Source: Salinivirgaceae bacterium (GTDB taxonomy: Bacteria > Bacteroidota > Bacteroidia > Bacteroidales > SZUA-534). Taken from it: 64,000 nucleotides of DNA. The stretch spans positions 34,801-98,800 of the forward strand of contig JAFZWI010000088.1 in the NCBI GenBank assembly GCA_017617355.1, written 5' to 3'. The notes under the pieces were generated by a model. That model searched no databases. It was given only the letters and a program-made list of their open reading frames with translations, and was not told the origin of the DNA. This document shows, one piece after another, positions 42,765-51,026 of this stretch (position 1 is its first letter; the number at the start of each line of letters is the position of its first letter). Both the position numbers and the translations under genes were made by a program.

Positions 42765-43370
42765 CTATTTCTCACTTTCGCGCCTTTGAATCTCGTCGCG
42801 GATATGCGACGCCTCTTCGTAATCCTCGTTCGATATTGATTTGTGGAGCAGGTCTTGAAGCTCTTTCAGGTTGTAACGGCCGTATTTTCCGCCTTCCGAT
42901 GGTTGTGGTTCTTCTTGTTCGTGGCTTTCTTCCTGAACGGTATCGCCTTCGGTGTTAAACACAATGCCCGTTTTCTCGATAATCTGCTTTGTGGTGTAGA
43001 TGGGGCTGTCGCAGCGGATTGCTAGTGCTACAGCGTCCGATGTGCGGGCGTCAATCTCGACGTATTCGCCCTCGCGCTCGCAAATAAGTTTTGAATAGAA
43101 GACCCCCTCGTCGAGTCTATAAATATCGACCTCTACAAGATTGATGTTGAACGACTTGGCGAAGTTGACAAAAAGGTCGTGGGTTAGTGGCCGCGGGGGT
43201 GTCAGTTTTTCAAGCTCGATGGCAATGGCCTGAGCCTCAAATCCGCCGACTATAATCGGAATGCGGCGCGTGCCACGCTCCTCGGCCAGTACCAAGGCAT
43301 ACGCGCCCGATTGCGTCTGGCTGTACGACAGACCCAAAACCTTAAGTTTAACTTTCGATTGCGAAGTCAT
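42765..43370 (-). CDS. Bifunctional nuclease family protein (DUF151) with UVR motif
   Basis: A 201-residue protein. The ATG at 43370 (MTSQSKVKLKVLGLSYSQTQ) is preferred over the frame start at 43481, which has no sensible extension. The DUF151 domain (about 5-140) has GAYALVLAEERGTRRIPIIVG and YVEIDARTSDAVALAIRCDSPIY (conserved DARxSDAxALA), the family of plant and bacterial bifunctional nucleases. The C-terminal 40 residues hold a UvrB/UvrC-type motif (LHKSISNEDYEEASHIRDE). Converges with the LytTR operon. Confidence 0.9.
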   Translation of the reverse strand: MTSQSKVKLKVLGLSYSQTQSGAYALVLAEERGTRRIPIIVGGFEAQAIAIELEKLTPPRPLTHDLFVNFAKSFNINLVEVDIYRLDEGVFYSKLICEREGEYVEIDARTSDAVALAIRCDSPIYTTKQIIEKTGIVFNTEGDTVQEESHEQEEPQPSEGGKYGRYNLKELQDLLHKSISNEDYEEASHIRDEIQRRESEK

Positions 43371-43392
43371 TCCAATAGCGTTTCTTCTATCG

Positions 43393-43424
43393 CAAATATA
43401 GAAATATATCGTAGCCGCAAGCAA
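43393..43424 (-). promoter_or_regulatory. Promoter of the DUF151 gene
   Basis: Minus-strand TTG (43422-43424), 21 bases, TATATTTG (43393-43400). It places transcription start just upstream of the ATG at 43370 and excludes the longer frame. Confidence 0.6.
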
Positions 43425-43632
43425 TAATAATGACCCAACTTTACCATATATTATAATTGGTGTATCGGGCAAAACGCCCAAAAAGACTTGGACGCGGGCA
43501 AGCGGTGACTGTTGAAAAAGGTTTTTTATGTCGTCGCAAAAGGCTAAAACACTAATTATTACGGCTTATTTTAAATGTGTGGAAAAAAGAATAAAAAATG
43601 TTGTGATAAATGCCGATTAATCTTTTTAAATG

Positions 43633-43663
43633 TTTGCAAGTTGAATAAAACTTTCTACTTTTG
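43633..43663 (+). promoter_or_regulatory. Promoter of rplU-rpmA
   Basis: TTTG (43633-43636), 19 bases, TACTTTTG (43656-43663): a complete match to the Bacteroidetes housekeeping promoter, 38 bases upstream of the rplU ATG. Confidence 0.8.
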
Positions 43664-43701
43664 CCGTCCAAAAGTTGTGAAAAATATAACACATAAACAG
43701 T

Positions 43702-44013
43702 ATGTACGCAATAGTTGAAATTAACGGTCAGCAATTCAAAGTAGAGAAGGACTCGAAGATTTTTGTTCACCGTTTGGAAGCAGAGGATGGCGCAGTTGTC
43801 GATTTCGACAAAGTTTTGTTGGTAGATAACGATGGCGACATCAAAGTAGGGAAGCCGGTTGTTGACGGCGCAAAAGTGTCGGCCAAGGTGCTGACTCAAG
43901 TTAAGGGTGATAAAGTGTTGGTGTTCAAGAAGAAACGCCGCAAAGGCTATCAGAAAATGAACGGCCATCGTCAGCAGTTCACTCAAATTCAGATTGAAAA
44001 CATTAAAGCATAA
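43702..44013 (+). CDS. rplU: 50S ribosomal protein L21
   Basis: A 103-residue L21: [19 protein letters not shown] at the start, [19 protein letters not shown] in the middle and the C-terminal [19 protein letters not shown], the rRNA-binding signature. L21 and L27 are adjacent, as in most bacteria. Upstream is a perfect promoter. Confidence 0.99.
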   Translation: MYAIVEINGQQFKVEKDSKIFVHRLEAEDGAVVDFDKVLLVDNDGDIKVGKPVVDGAKVSAKVLTQVKGDKVLVFKKKRRKGYQKMNGHRQQFTQIQIENIKA

Positions 44014-44019
44014 TATACC

Positions 44020-44280
44020 ATGGCACATAAGAAAGGCGTCGGCAGTTCGAAGAACGGTCGTGAATCAGCAAGTAAGAGATTGGGCGTTAAGATTTTCGGC
44101 GGCCAGGCCGCTGTAGCTGGCAACATCATTGTACGCCAGAGAGGAACACAGCATCACCCGGGCAACAACGTAGGTTTGGGTAAAGACCACACTTTGTTCG
44201 CTCTTGTAGATGGTACAGTTTCTTTCGTAAAGAAACGCGACAACAAATCGTACGTATCGGTTATTCCGGCCGAGGCATAG
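44020..44280 (+). CDS. rpmA: 50S ribosomal protein L27
   Basis: An 86-residue L27: [20 protein letters not shown], then [20 protein letters not shown] and [15 protein letters not shown]. It lies near the peptidyl-transferase centre of the 50S subunit. Six bases after rplU and cotranscribed. No N-terminal cleavage extension is seen. Confidence 0.99.
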   Translation: MAHKKGVGSSKNGRESASKRLGVKIFGGQAAVAGNIIVRQRGTQHHPGNNVGLGKDHTLFALVDGTVSFVKKRDNKSYVSVIPAEA

Positions 44281-44301
44281 ATTTTTATCAAAAAAGATAA
44301 G

Positions 44302-44342
44302 AAAGAGGCTGACCGTCAAATCGATGGCATCCTCTTTTTTGT
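44302..44342 (+). terminator. Terminator after rpmA
   Basis: AAAGAGG (44302-44308) pairs with CCTCTTT (44331-44337) around an inner CCGTC/GATGG stem, followed by a T run. Confidence 0.75.
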
Positions 44343-44361
44343 TTTATAACAATACAAAGTT

Positions 44362-45642
44362 ATGCTAACTCTTAAGTTTATTCAAGAAAACCCCGAGGCA
44401 GTTATCGCCGGGTTGAAAATCAAGAATTTCGATGCCGAACCATACGTGAAGCAGATTCTTGCAAAAGATGACGAACGTCGTGCCACCCAAAAGGAACAGG
44501 ACGACATTCTGTCTCAAATCAATTCTATATCGAAACAAATCGGCCAACTCTTCAAAGAAGGAAAAGCTGCTGAAGCCAACGAACTGAAGAAAAAAAGCGG
44601 TGAACTTGGCGAGGCACAGAAGGCTCTGGGCGAAAAACTCGACGCCATTACCGCCGAGTTGAACGATATTCTGGTTCGTCTGCCGAATATGCCGTACAAA
44701 CTGGTGAAACCTGGCAAGGGTGCCGAGGACAACGAGATTGTGAAACTTGTTGACGACAAGATTCCTCATCTTCCGGAAGATGCCAAACCGCACTGGGAAC
44801 TGGCGAAAGACTACGATTTGATCGATTTTGAACTCGGCGTGAAGATTACCGGCGCCGGATTCCCCGTTTATAAAGGCAAAGGAGCAAAACTGCAGCGTGC
44901 CCTCATTAGTTTCTTCCTTGAGGAGAACGAGAAGGCCGGATTCCTTGAAATTGAACCGCCTTTGATGGTGAACGAGGCTTCAGGCTACGGCACTGGCCAG
45001 CTTCCCGACAAGGAAGGTCAGATGTATCACGTCAACCTTGACAACCTCTACCTGATTCCGACAGCTGAGGTGCCAGTGACGAACCTTTACCGCGATGTGA
45101 TTGTGTCGTCGAAAGACCTGCCGATTAAGAATACGGCATACAGCGCCTGCTTCCGCCGTGAGGCTGGTTCGTATGGTAAGGACGTGCGCGGTTTGAACCG
45201 TCTGCACCAGTTCGACAAGGTTGAGATTGTCTGCATTGAGCACCCGTCGCGCTCGTACGAGACTCTGGACAAGATGGTGGCTCACGTTGAGTCGCTTGTG
45301 CAGAAGCTGGGCTTGCCCTATCGTATTCTACGTTTGTGCGGCGGCGATATGAGTTTCACGTCGGCAATGACCTATGACTTTGAGGTGTTCTCGGCTGCGC
45401 AGAAACGCTGGTTGGAGGTTAGCTCGGTATCGAACTTCGAAACATTCCAGGCAAACCGTTTGAAACTGCGTTTCCGCGATGAGGAGACAAAGAAAACACA
45501 GCTTGCCCACACACTGAACGGCAGCTCTTTGGCTTTACCGCGAATTGTAGCCGCCCTGCTCGAGAACAACCAAACACCCGAAGGCATCAAATTGCCTGAG
45601 TGCATCCAGAAATTTATGGGTTGCAGCATGCTTACGAAGTAA
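44362..45642 (+). CDS. serS: Seryl-tRNA synthetase
   Basis: A 426-residue class II aminoacyl-tRNA synthetase that charges tRNA-Ser. The N-terminal coiled-coil arm (about 30-110) contains ATQKEQDDILSQINSISKQ. Catalytic motif 2 is CFRREAGSYGKDVRGLNRLHQF and motif 3 is LNGSSLALPRIVAALLENNQ, with the serine-binding GGDMSFTSAMTYDFEVF between them. Length is normal. It is preceded by the rpmA terminator and followed by its own hairpin. Confidence 0.99.
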   Translation: MLTLKFIQENPEAVIAGLKIKNFDAEPYVKQILAKDDERRATQKEQDDILSQINSISKQIGQLFKEGKAAEANELKKKSGELGEAQKALGEKLDAITAELNDILVRLPNMPYKLVKPGKGAEDNEIVKLVDDKIPHLPEDAKPHWELAKDYDLIDFELGVKITGAGFPVYKGKGAKLQRALISFFLEENEKAGFLEIEPPLMVNEASGYGTGQLPDKEGQMYHVNLDNLYLIPTAEVPVTNLYRDVIVSSKDLPIKNTAYSACFRREAGSYGKDVRGLNRLHQFDKVEIVCIEHPSRSYETLDKMVAHVESLVQKLGLPYRILRLCGGDMSFTSAMTYDFEVFSAAQKRWLEVSSVSNFETFQANRLKLRFRDEETKKTQLAHTLNGSSLALPRIVAALLENNQTPEGIKLPECIQKFMGCSMLTK

Positions 45643-45661
45643 TTTTCGAGAAATAAAAACG

Positions 45662-45692
45662 AAGCCCGACCAACTTGGCCGGGCTTTTTTTG
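45662..45692 (+). terminator. Terminator after serS
   Basis: AGCCCG (45663-45668) with CGGGCT (45680-45685), inner CC/GG, then seven T. 20 bases after the serS stop. Confidence 0.88.
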
Positions 45693-45778
45693 TGCCATAC
45701 ATCTAATTCGCACCCTCTACAAATGCGGACTTATTCTATTGAAAATCTTTTGTTTGACTGTTTATTACTATATTTTTA

Positions 45779-45791
45779 GTAAAAATTTTAC
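45779..45791. promoter_or_regulatory. 13-base palindrome upstream of blaI-like gene
   Basis: GTAAAAATTTTAC, perfect with a central A, centred about 41 bases upstream of the main operator. It lacks the TACA/TGTA core of BlaI sites, so a second operator is not certain. Confidence 0.3.
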
Positions 45792-45799
45792 CAAAATAG

Positions 45800-45829
45800 T
45801 TGCACGTTAATTTTTATCTACTACATTTG
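45800..45829 (+). promoter_or_regulatory. Promoter of the BlaI/M56 operon
   Basis: TTG (45800-45802), 19 bases, TACATTTG (45822-45829), a good match to the Bacteroidetes promoter. The -7 box lies inside the operator palindrome at 45819-45834. Confidence 0.75.
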
Positions 45830-45834
45830 TAGTA
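45819..45834. promoter_or_regulatory. BlaI/MecI-type operator
   Basis: TACTACATTTGTAGTA is a perfect 16-base palindrome with the TACAnnTGTA core of BlaI/MecI operators. It completely covers the -7 promoter element and lies 18 bases before the start codon of a BlaI-family gene, so autorepression is strongly suggested. Confidence 0.8.
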
Positions 45835-45852
45835 CTAAAAATTTAGGAGATA

Positions 45853-46254
45853 ATGGAAATGAAAACAGAAAACCGTAATCAGTCGCTAACGAAAGCGGAA
45901 TTGCATTTGATGAACATCTTGTGGGACAAGGGCACGGCCACCGTGCAGCAAATTCACGATGTGCTTGCTGAGCCAAAACCAGCCTACACCACTACGCTCA
46001 CCGTTATGCAGATTCTTACAAAGAAAGGCGTTGTTGACTTCGAGAAAAACGGCAAGGCCAATGTTTACCGCCCGTTGCTCACCCGTGACGAGTACATTGG
46101 CGGATTTATGAACGAAACCTGCGATACCGTCTTTGGCGGGTCGATGAAGTCGTTCTTCTCTTTCTTCGCCAAGAGCGAGAAAATCAGCCGCGATGAACTT
46201 GCCGAAATCCTTAAGGAGATGGACAAAGACGGTGAACCTAAAGACGTAAAATGA
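45853..46254 (+). CDS. BlaI/MecI/CopY-family transcriptional repressor
   Basis: A 133-residue winged-helix repressor. Residues 10-80 match the family: LTKAELHLMNILWDKGTATVQQIHDVL, then YTTTLTVMQILTKKGVVDFEK and ANVYRPLLTRDEY. The remainder is a helical dimerisation region. These proteins dimerise, bind TACAnnTGTA operators and are cleaved after signalling from an M56 (BlaR1-type) membrane peptidase. The palindrome 45819-45834 is the probable site. A rare Shine-Dalgarno-like AGGAG occurs at about 45845-45849, just before this ATG. First gene of a three-gene operon. Confidence 0.95.
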   Translation: MEMKTENRNQSLTKAELHLMNILWDKGTATVQQIHDVLAEPKPAYTTTLTVMQILTKKGVVDFEKNGKANVYRPLLTRDEYIGGFMNETCDTVFGGSMKSFFSFFAKSEKISRDELAEILKEMDKDGEPKDVK

Positions 46255-46273
46255 AAACTTAAAACTTACTACA

Positions 46274-46813
46274 ATGAAAACGCATTCAACAATTTCGAAA
46301 AAACTGACAGCAGGTTTGTGCACAATTCTTTTGGCAACATTTGTGATGTCTTGCACAACTCCCGGCAACAACAACGATTTATCGTTGGCAAAACTGAAGG
46401 AATGTAAATTAGTAGTGACTAATTCGCATTTGCTTACTAAAAATTGGGTTTATATTGACAGGAATCCTGACACCCATGACAAGCGTGCTCTCAAAAACAT
46501 TCAAGATGAATACCTTCCAAAGTTGCAGGCGGAATTAATGGAACTTGCAAAAACGTGGAATGCCACCGATAGCAAAGAACTCGAGTCAGTATTTACATTT
46601 GTCAACGATTCGCTCTTCGCCTGCCAAAAGGAAATTATGAAAGCCTTGAATTCAATAGCCGATTACAATGATCTGTTTACTGTTATGGAAGCGCAGTCGA
46701 TGGTTGAATATGGCGGCGGAGATTGCCCTGACGGTGCAGCAGTAAGTGCCGCAAATAAAGCAATCGCCCGCCTTGACAAGCTTATTGAAAAATTCGGCAA
46801 AAAGACAGAATAA
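46274..46813 (+). CDS. Lipoprotein related to an internal domain of the adjacent M56 receptor
   Basis: A 179-residue predicted lipoprotein (signal peptide, lipobox TFVMSC, cysteine near residue 27). The mature part of about 140 residues is helical: LTKNWVYIDRNPDTHDKRAL, FTFVNDSLFACQKEIMKALN and NKAIARLDKLIEKFG. It is clearly homologous to residues 340-468 of the downstream M56 protein (LTKNWVYIERASDTPDKLAL, FTFINDTLFAYQKDIMKALN). The nucleotide sequences in the ALNSIAD region are nearly identical, so the duplication looks recent. I recognise no wider family. It sits between the repressor and the receptor in one operon, hence probably part of the sensing mechanism. Confidence 0.8.
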   Translation: MKTHSTISKKLTAGLCTILLATFVMSCTTPGNNNDLSLAKLKECKLVVTNSHLLTKNWVYIDRNPDTHDKRALKNIQDEYLPKLQAELMELAKTWNATDSKELESVFTFVNDSLFACQKEIMKALNSIADYNDLFTVMEAQSMVEYGGGDCPDGAAVSAANKAIARLDKLIEKFGKKTE

Positions 46814-46847
46814 ACCACTTTAATCACTAACTAATACCTTAATAATC

Positions 46848-49800
46848 ATGTTAACCATCTTTTTGAAATTCATTGCTTCGGCTGCACTACTATTCGCATT
46901 CTACCGGATTGTATTGCGCGGAAAAGCCAGCTATACCGTCAGTCGCGCGTATCTGCTTGCGCTACCGATAATTAGCGTGATATTCAGTGTGGTAACGTTC
47001 GAGGTTTACCCATCGGGAACAGAAATTGCCATTGAGCAGATTGACTTTGGCCATTACACAGCGCCCGCCACACCGGTTGAGACCGATTATGTGCCAGACG
47101 TTGCGCCCGTGCAAGTTACCAATACTGCAGCTGCACCCGCAGCCGTGCAGGCACCTGCACCGTCAGCCGCACCCGTTCAGGAGAAACGGCCCATTGTTAT
47201 CGATTGGATGGCGTTGTTGCAATGGGGCATCCCGGCCGTATCGCTGCTATTGCTGCTGTTGGCAGTTTACTATATATGCAAGGTGTTGGTTATCAAATCG
47301 AGAATGAATGTTGAGACCACCGCCGAAGGCTACAGCTTGATTAGTTCGCCAAATGTTGACACACCATTCTCGTTCGCCAAAACCATTTTTCTGCCGACGA
47401 GCCTTAACGAGCCCGGAAAGAGCTTGATTATCCGTCACGAGAAAGCGCATATCCGCCACCGCCACTATGCTGATGTTTGGTTTATGGAGTTGATAACCAG
47501 ATTGTTGTGGTTCAACCCGTTTGTGTGGCTCTGCCGCAACGAGTTGCGCAACGTTCACGAGTTCCAGGCCGACCACGATGTCATTTCGTCCGATGTCAAC
47601 ATAAACGCTTATCAGACAACGCTTCTGGAGATGGTGATGAACGTATCGAGCCCCGTTGTGAACGGCTTCAACCATTCGTTTATCCGCCGCCGTTTTGTCG
47701 AGATGAAATCGACAGCCGCCGGAACACTTGGCCGCGTGGCGAAAATTGGCACATTGGTATGGTTTGTTGCTATGTTCTGCGCGTTCACTTTCACTGAAAA
47801 GAAATCGGAGCCGAATCCCGCTGCGGCATTGTCACCCACCGGAAGAACTGCTGAGCAGAAGTTGCTGATGGAATGTAAATCGATGGTGAATTATTCACAT
47901 TCGCTTACCAAAAATTGGGTTTATATAGAGAGAGCGTCCGATACCCCCGACAAACTCGCGCTCAAAAAAATTCATAATGAGCAATTTCCTGAATTGCAGT
48001 CGGAATTGTTGGAAGTTTCGGAAAAATGGAACAATTCCGATCGCGAGGAACTTGAATCGATATTCACATTTATCAACGACACGCTTTTCGCCTACCAAAA
48101 GGATATTATGAAAGCCTTGAATTCAATAGCCGATTACGATGATATGTTTAATATGTTGGAGATACAAATAATGGTTCAAGATGACGAAGACGCAGTTGAA
48201 ACAAATGCCGCAAACAAAGCTGTGGCTCGCATTGACGCGCTGATCGAGAAAATCAAGGTTGGCGGAACAGCACCGACACCCACCAAAAACGTTGCCGTGC
48301 AGACACTCGGCCCTGGAAAATTTGTGATTGAGGGTGCTGTTGACCCGGGCATTACCGACTCTTGCTACCTGATTTATTTTGCCGACGAGAACTTCGAGAT
48401 TATTGAAACACCAGTGGCATGCGTGCCGGTGGTTGACAAGAAATTCCACTACGAGGTTGAACTCAACGACCTGACAGTGTGCCGAATCCGCTGCATTTTC
48501 CCCGGAGGCGAGATTTGCTCGGATTGGATTGAGACATTTGCCGCGCCAGGTGTCACCTTCGGGTTGACGGTTCGCAATGGGTTCTATACGCCGTCGAGCC
48601 AATACTCAAATTATCTGTCGAAGATTCGTCGTTTGGCTGACACCTACTGCAAAAACCACCATTTAGATGAGAATGTGGCTAAGCCCGATGGTTTGTACAA
48701 GACGTGGGAGAACGTGAAATATGGTAATTGGAACAATCATAAGGTTGAGAAAGTCGAGTTCTGCGAGAAAAAGACAACTGTAACCCTTTCACCGTCGCGT
48801 TGGGAGCGTTCCGAGTTGAGTTCCGATGCCTGCTTACGCGACACAGCAGGCAATCTATACAAAATGTTGCACAACGAAAGCACCGGTAACCGCTACATTG
48901 ACTATATCCGCGGCGCCCGCTACTCATTCGAGCCGCTGCCGAAAGGAGTTACCAAATTCGATATGGTATCGAAATCCGACCCAAACATTCCCGCTGAATT
49001 AGCAAAACTATTTACCAAAAACACGCCCGGCGGATATACGAATGTAATAGTGGCGGATATTACCGAGGATTTGAACGTCAACCAAAAACCGAACTTCAAC
49101 ATTACCTTCAAAACCGAACTCAAAAACGAGGTTACAGGCTGTACATTTGAAATTGTGGGCGATAATGATATACAGACAGGCAACGCTCGGTTGTTGGGAG
49201 ATATAGACCTTGACAGTAACGGCGAAGGCACATTCAGCACCTATCTTGGCGAGCCGTGCATTGTTTGGATTATACCAACTTTCGCTGATGCGCCATCGGT
49301 TATATCCCGACAAATAAGTATTCCGTTTGTCCCAGGAGAAAACGCACAGTTCACCTTGGTGTCAACCGGACTTCAGAAAAATGGATCAAGATTTACTATG
49401 GAAATGCCTTCGTACCAACTGACTGGCTCGAAATTCTACGCCGAGTGGGAAAAAGCCGGGAAGAAATTCAACGAAATGTTTGACAAGCAAGGCGACAAGG
49501 CCAACGCAGCCATTAACGAATATGTAAAAAAGAACGGCAGCAATCTTGGCTTGGTAATGCAATATCTGATTGGACCATGGAATGCCGATTACAGCATTCT
49601 GCCTCAAAAAACCTTGCAGAACCCCATGGTGAAATTCTTGAAAAAGCGTGATGATGAATTTAATAAAATGATAGAGGAATCACAGAAGCGCCGCGATGAA
49701 GCCCGCGCCAACACCGCGCCTGGCAAAATGTTCATTGATGTTGATTTGCAGAATATGCGCAACCAAAACAACCGCCCGAGCTTGTCGGACATTATAGGTA

Positions 49801-50675
49801 AAGGCCGGCACGTGCTAGTCAATTTCTGCTATCCCCCCAGCAAAAAAGATACAGAAACGGGAAAAGCAATTGATGCTATGCTTGAAAAATATAAAGAGAA
49901 ACCTATCGACGCAATTTCTATTGAGTGCAACTATATTTCTGGTCCCGACTCTTTTAAAGATATTCTTAAAGGTTTTGGTGTCAGCCATAAAGTGTATTAC
50001 GATGTAAATCACCAAGCCAACAGAATGTATGGATTTGGCAATGGTGAGATAATACTCTTCGGTCCCGACGGCACAATTTTGTGGCGTGACATTGCAGCCG
50101 ACGAACTTGAACTCACGATTGAGAATGTGTTGAACGGCAAAGCAACAACACACCCAGTTTACAGCAACCCGTTGCAAGACTCAAAAGTTGAAAGCCCGCA
50201 GCAAGGCTCAACAACCGGTTACTCGTCGCAAGACGATAAGTATAAGGCGATGTTTATCTACAATTTCACAAAACAGATTGAATGGCCTGCGAAAGAGACA
50301 AAGGGCGATTTTGTGATATGCGTTGTGAATCAAGATAATATGCTGAAACAATTGAAAGAAATAGCCAAAGGCAAAACAGTTGGCAAAAGCACAATTTCAG
50401 TGGTTGGAGCCAAGAATATTGATGAAATTTCGAAGTGTCAAATTCTTTATTTGCCGACAGACGAAAGCAGTACTGACAAAGTCAAGGCGGTTATGGCAAA
50501 ATTCGGCAATGCCGCAACGCTGATTGTCACCGACAGCCCTGAGGCTTTGGAAAATGGTTCATGCGTCAACTTTGTGGAGATTGACGATAAAATTAAATAC
50601 GAAATCAACAAAAAAGCCATCGAAGACCGCAATATGAAAGTTTTATACAGCATGGCTGTCAACGCCATTAAATAA
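46848..50675 (+). CDS. Chimeric M56 (BlaR1-like) receptor with lipoprotein-like, DUF4369-like, thioredoxin-like and YfiR-like domains
   Basis: A 1275-residue membrane zinc peptidase. The M56 part (1-325) has several helices and the catalytic HEKAHIRHRH near residue 197, with NVHEFQADHD as the likely third ligand region. The outer part has: a domain homologous to the preceding lipoprotein (340-468); a DUF4369-like beta domain (about 485-585); an unassigned region (590-960); a TlpA/AhpC-type thioredoxin fold (about 960-1095; PSLSDIIGKGRHVLVNFCYPP, ILFGPDGTILWRDI) whose CxxC is missing; and a YfiR/DUF4154-like domain (1128-1275; KAMFIYNFTKQIEWPA, CQILYLPTDES, KIKYEINKKA). Signal perception probably leads to cleavage of the BlaI-type repressor. 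Ligand unknown. Confidence 0.88.
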   Translation: MLTIFLKFIASAALLFAFYRIVLRGKASYTVSRAYLLALPIISVIFSVVTFEVYPSGTEIAIEQIDFGHYTAPATPVETDYVPDVAPVQVTNTAAAPAAVQAPAPSAAPVQEKRPIVIDWMALLQWGIPAVSLLLLLLAVYYICKVLVIKSRMNVETTAEGYSLISSPNVDTPFSFAKTIFLPTSLNEPGKSLIIRHEKAHIRHRHYADVWFMELITRLLWFNPFVWLCRNELRNVHEFQADHDVISSDVNINAYQTTLLEMVMNVSSPVVNGFNHSFIRRRFVEMKSTAAGTLGRVAKIGTLVWFVAMFCAFTFTEKKSEPNPAAALSPTGRTAEQKLLMECKSMVNYSHSLTKNWVYIERASDTPDKLALKKIHNEQFPELQSELLEVSEKWNNSDREELESIFTFINDTLFAYQKDIMKALNSIADYDDMFNMLEIQIMVQDDEDAVETNAANKAVARIDALIEKIKVGGTAPTPTKNVAVQTLGPGKFVIEGAVDPGITDSCYLIYFADENFEIIETPVACVPVVDKKFHYEVELNDLTVCRIRCIFPGGEICSDWIETFAAPGVTFGLTVRNGFYTPSSQYSNYLSKIRRLADTYCKNHHLDENVAKPDGLYKTWENVKYGNWNNHKVEKVEFCEKKTTVTLSPSRWERSELSSDACLRDTAGNLYKMLHNESTGNRYIDYIRGARYSFEPLPKGVTKFDMVSKSDPNIPAELAKLFTKNTPGGYTNVIVADITEDLNVNQKPNFNITFKTELKNEVTGCTFEIVGDNDIQTGNARLLGDIDLDSNGEGTFSTYLGEPCIVWIIPTFADAPSVISRQISIPFVPGENAQFTLVSTGLQKNGSRFTMEMPSYQLTGSKFYAEWEKAGKKFNEMFDKQGDKANAAINEYVKKNGSNLGLVMQYLIGPWNADYSILPQKTLQNPMVKFLKKRDDEFNKMIEESQKRRDEARANTAPGKMFIDVDLQNMRNQNNRPSLSDIIGKGRHVLVNFCYPPSKKDTETGKAIDAMLEKYKEKPIDAISIECNYISGPDSFKDILKGFGVSHKVYYDVNHQANRMYGFGNGEIILFGPDGTILWRDIAADELELTIENVLNGKATTHPVYSNPLQDSKVESPQQGSTTGYSSQDDKYKAMFIYNFTKQIEWPAKETKGDFVICVVNQDNMLKQLKEIAKGKTVGKSTISVVGAKNIDEISKCQILYLPTDESSTDKVKAVMAKFGNAATLIVTDSPEALENGSCVNFVEIDDKIKYEINKKAIEDRNMKVLYSMAVNAIK

Positions 50676-51026
50676 TTGATTACTAACAAACAACTAACCA
50701 TTTACTACTAACTGACAACTAACCAGAAAGCCGGCTCTACAAGCCAAAAAACGAACAGAAACCGATATAGAGGAAAATGTTTATAGTCGCAAAAAAACAT
50801 ACAGGCAAACGGGCATAAATCAAATAAATATCAATCATCTATCCGATTTGCAACCAGTTTGCCTGCTTCCCCTTCTGCCTCCCAGGCACACACGTTACTC
50901 ATTTCTGTTGATGAAAATACTTGTAGAGCTGACTTTTTTCTTTTCCAATTCATTACTCATTCCTCTTTACACTTTACTCATTCCACATTATTACTACTTT
51001 TGCCGCAAATTTAAAATCAGAGAAAA
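50676..51026. other. Gene-free stretch upstream of ychF
   Basis: AT-rich and low complexity (TTTACACTTTACTCATTCC-like). A 9-base inverted repeat CAGGCAAAC..GTTTGCCTG (about 50802-50866) is widely spaced and weak. The ychF promoter is at its right end. No gene seen. Confidence 0.5.
50973..51002 (+). promoter_or_regulatory. Promoter of ychF
   Basis: TACTTTTG (50995-51002) with TTTA about 18 bases upstream. The ATG follows 24 bases later. Confidence 0.6.

Larger units (their letters stand above)
43371..43701. other. Divergent intergenic region, DUF151 and rplU
   Basis: Contains the two divergent promoters and otherwise AT-rich sequence. A TCGGGCAAAACGCCC hairpin near 43465-43482 is short. No gene seen. 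Confidence 0.6.

Noticed and set aside
43371-43481. Longer start of the DUF151 gene at 43481
   Set aside because: A TTG-N21-TATATTTG promoter lies at 43393-43424, inside that extension.
50802-50866. 9-base inverted repeat CAGGCAAAC/GTTTGCCTG as terminator of the M56 gene
   Set aside because: Arms are nearly 50 bases apart and no T run follows.
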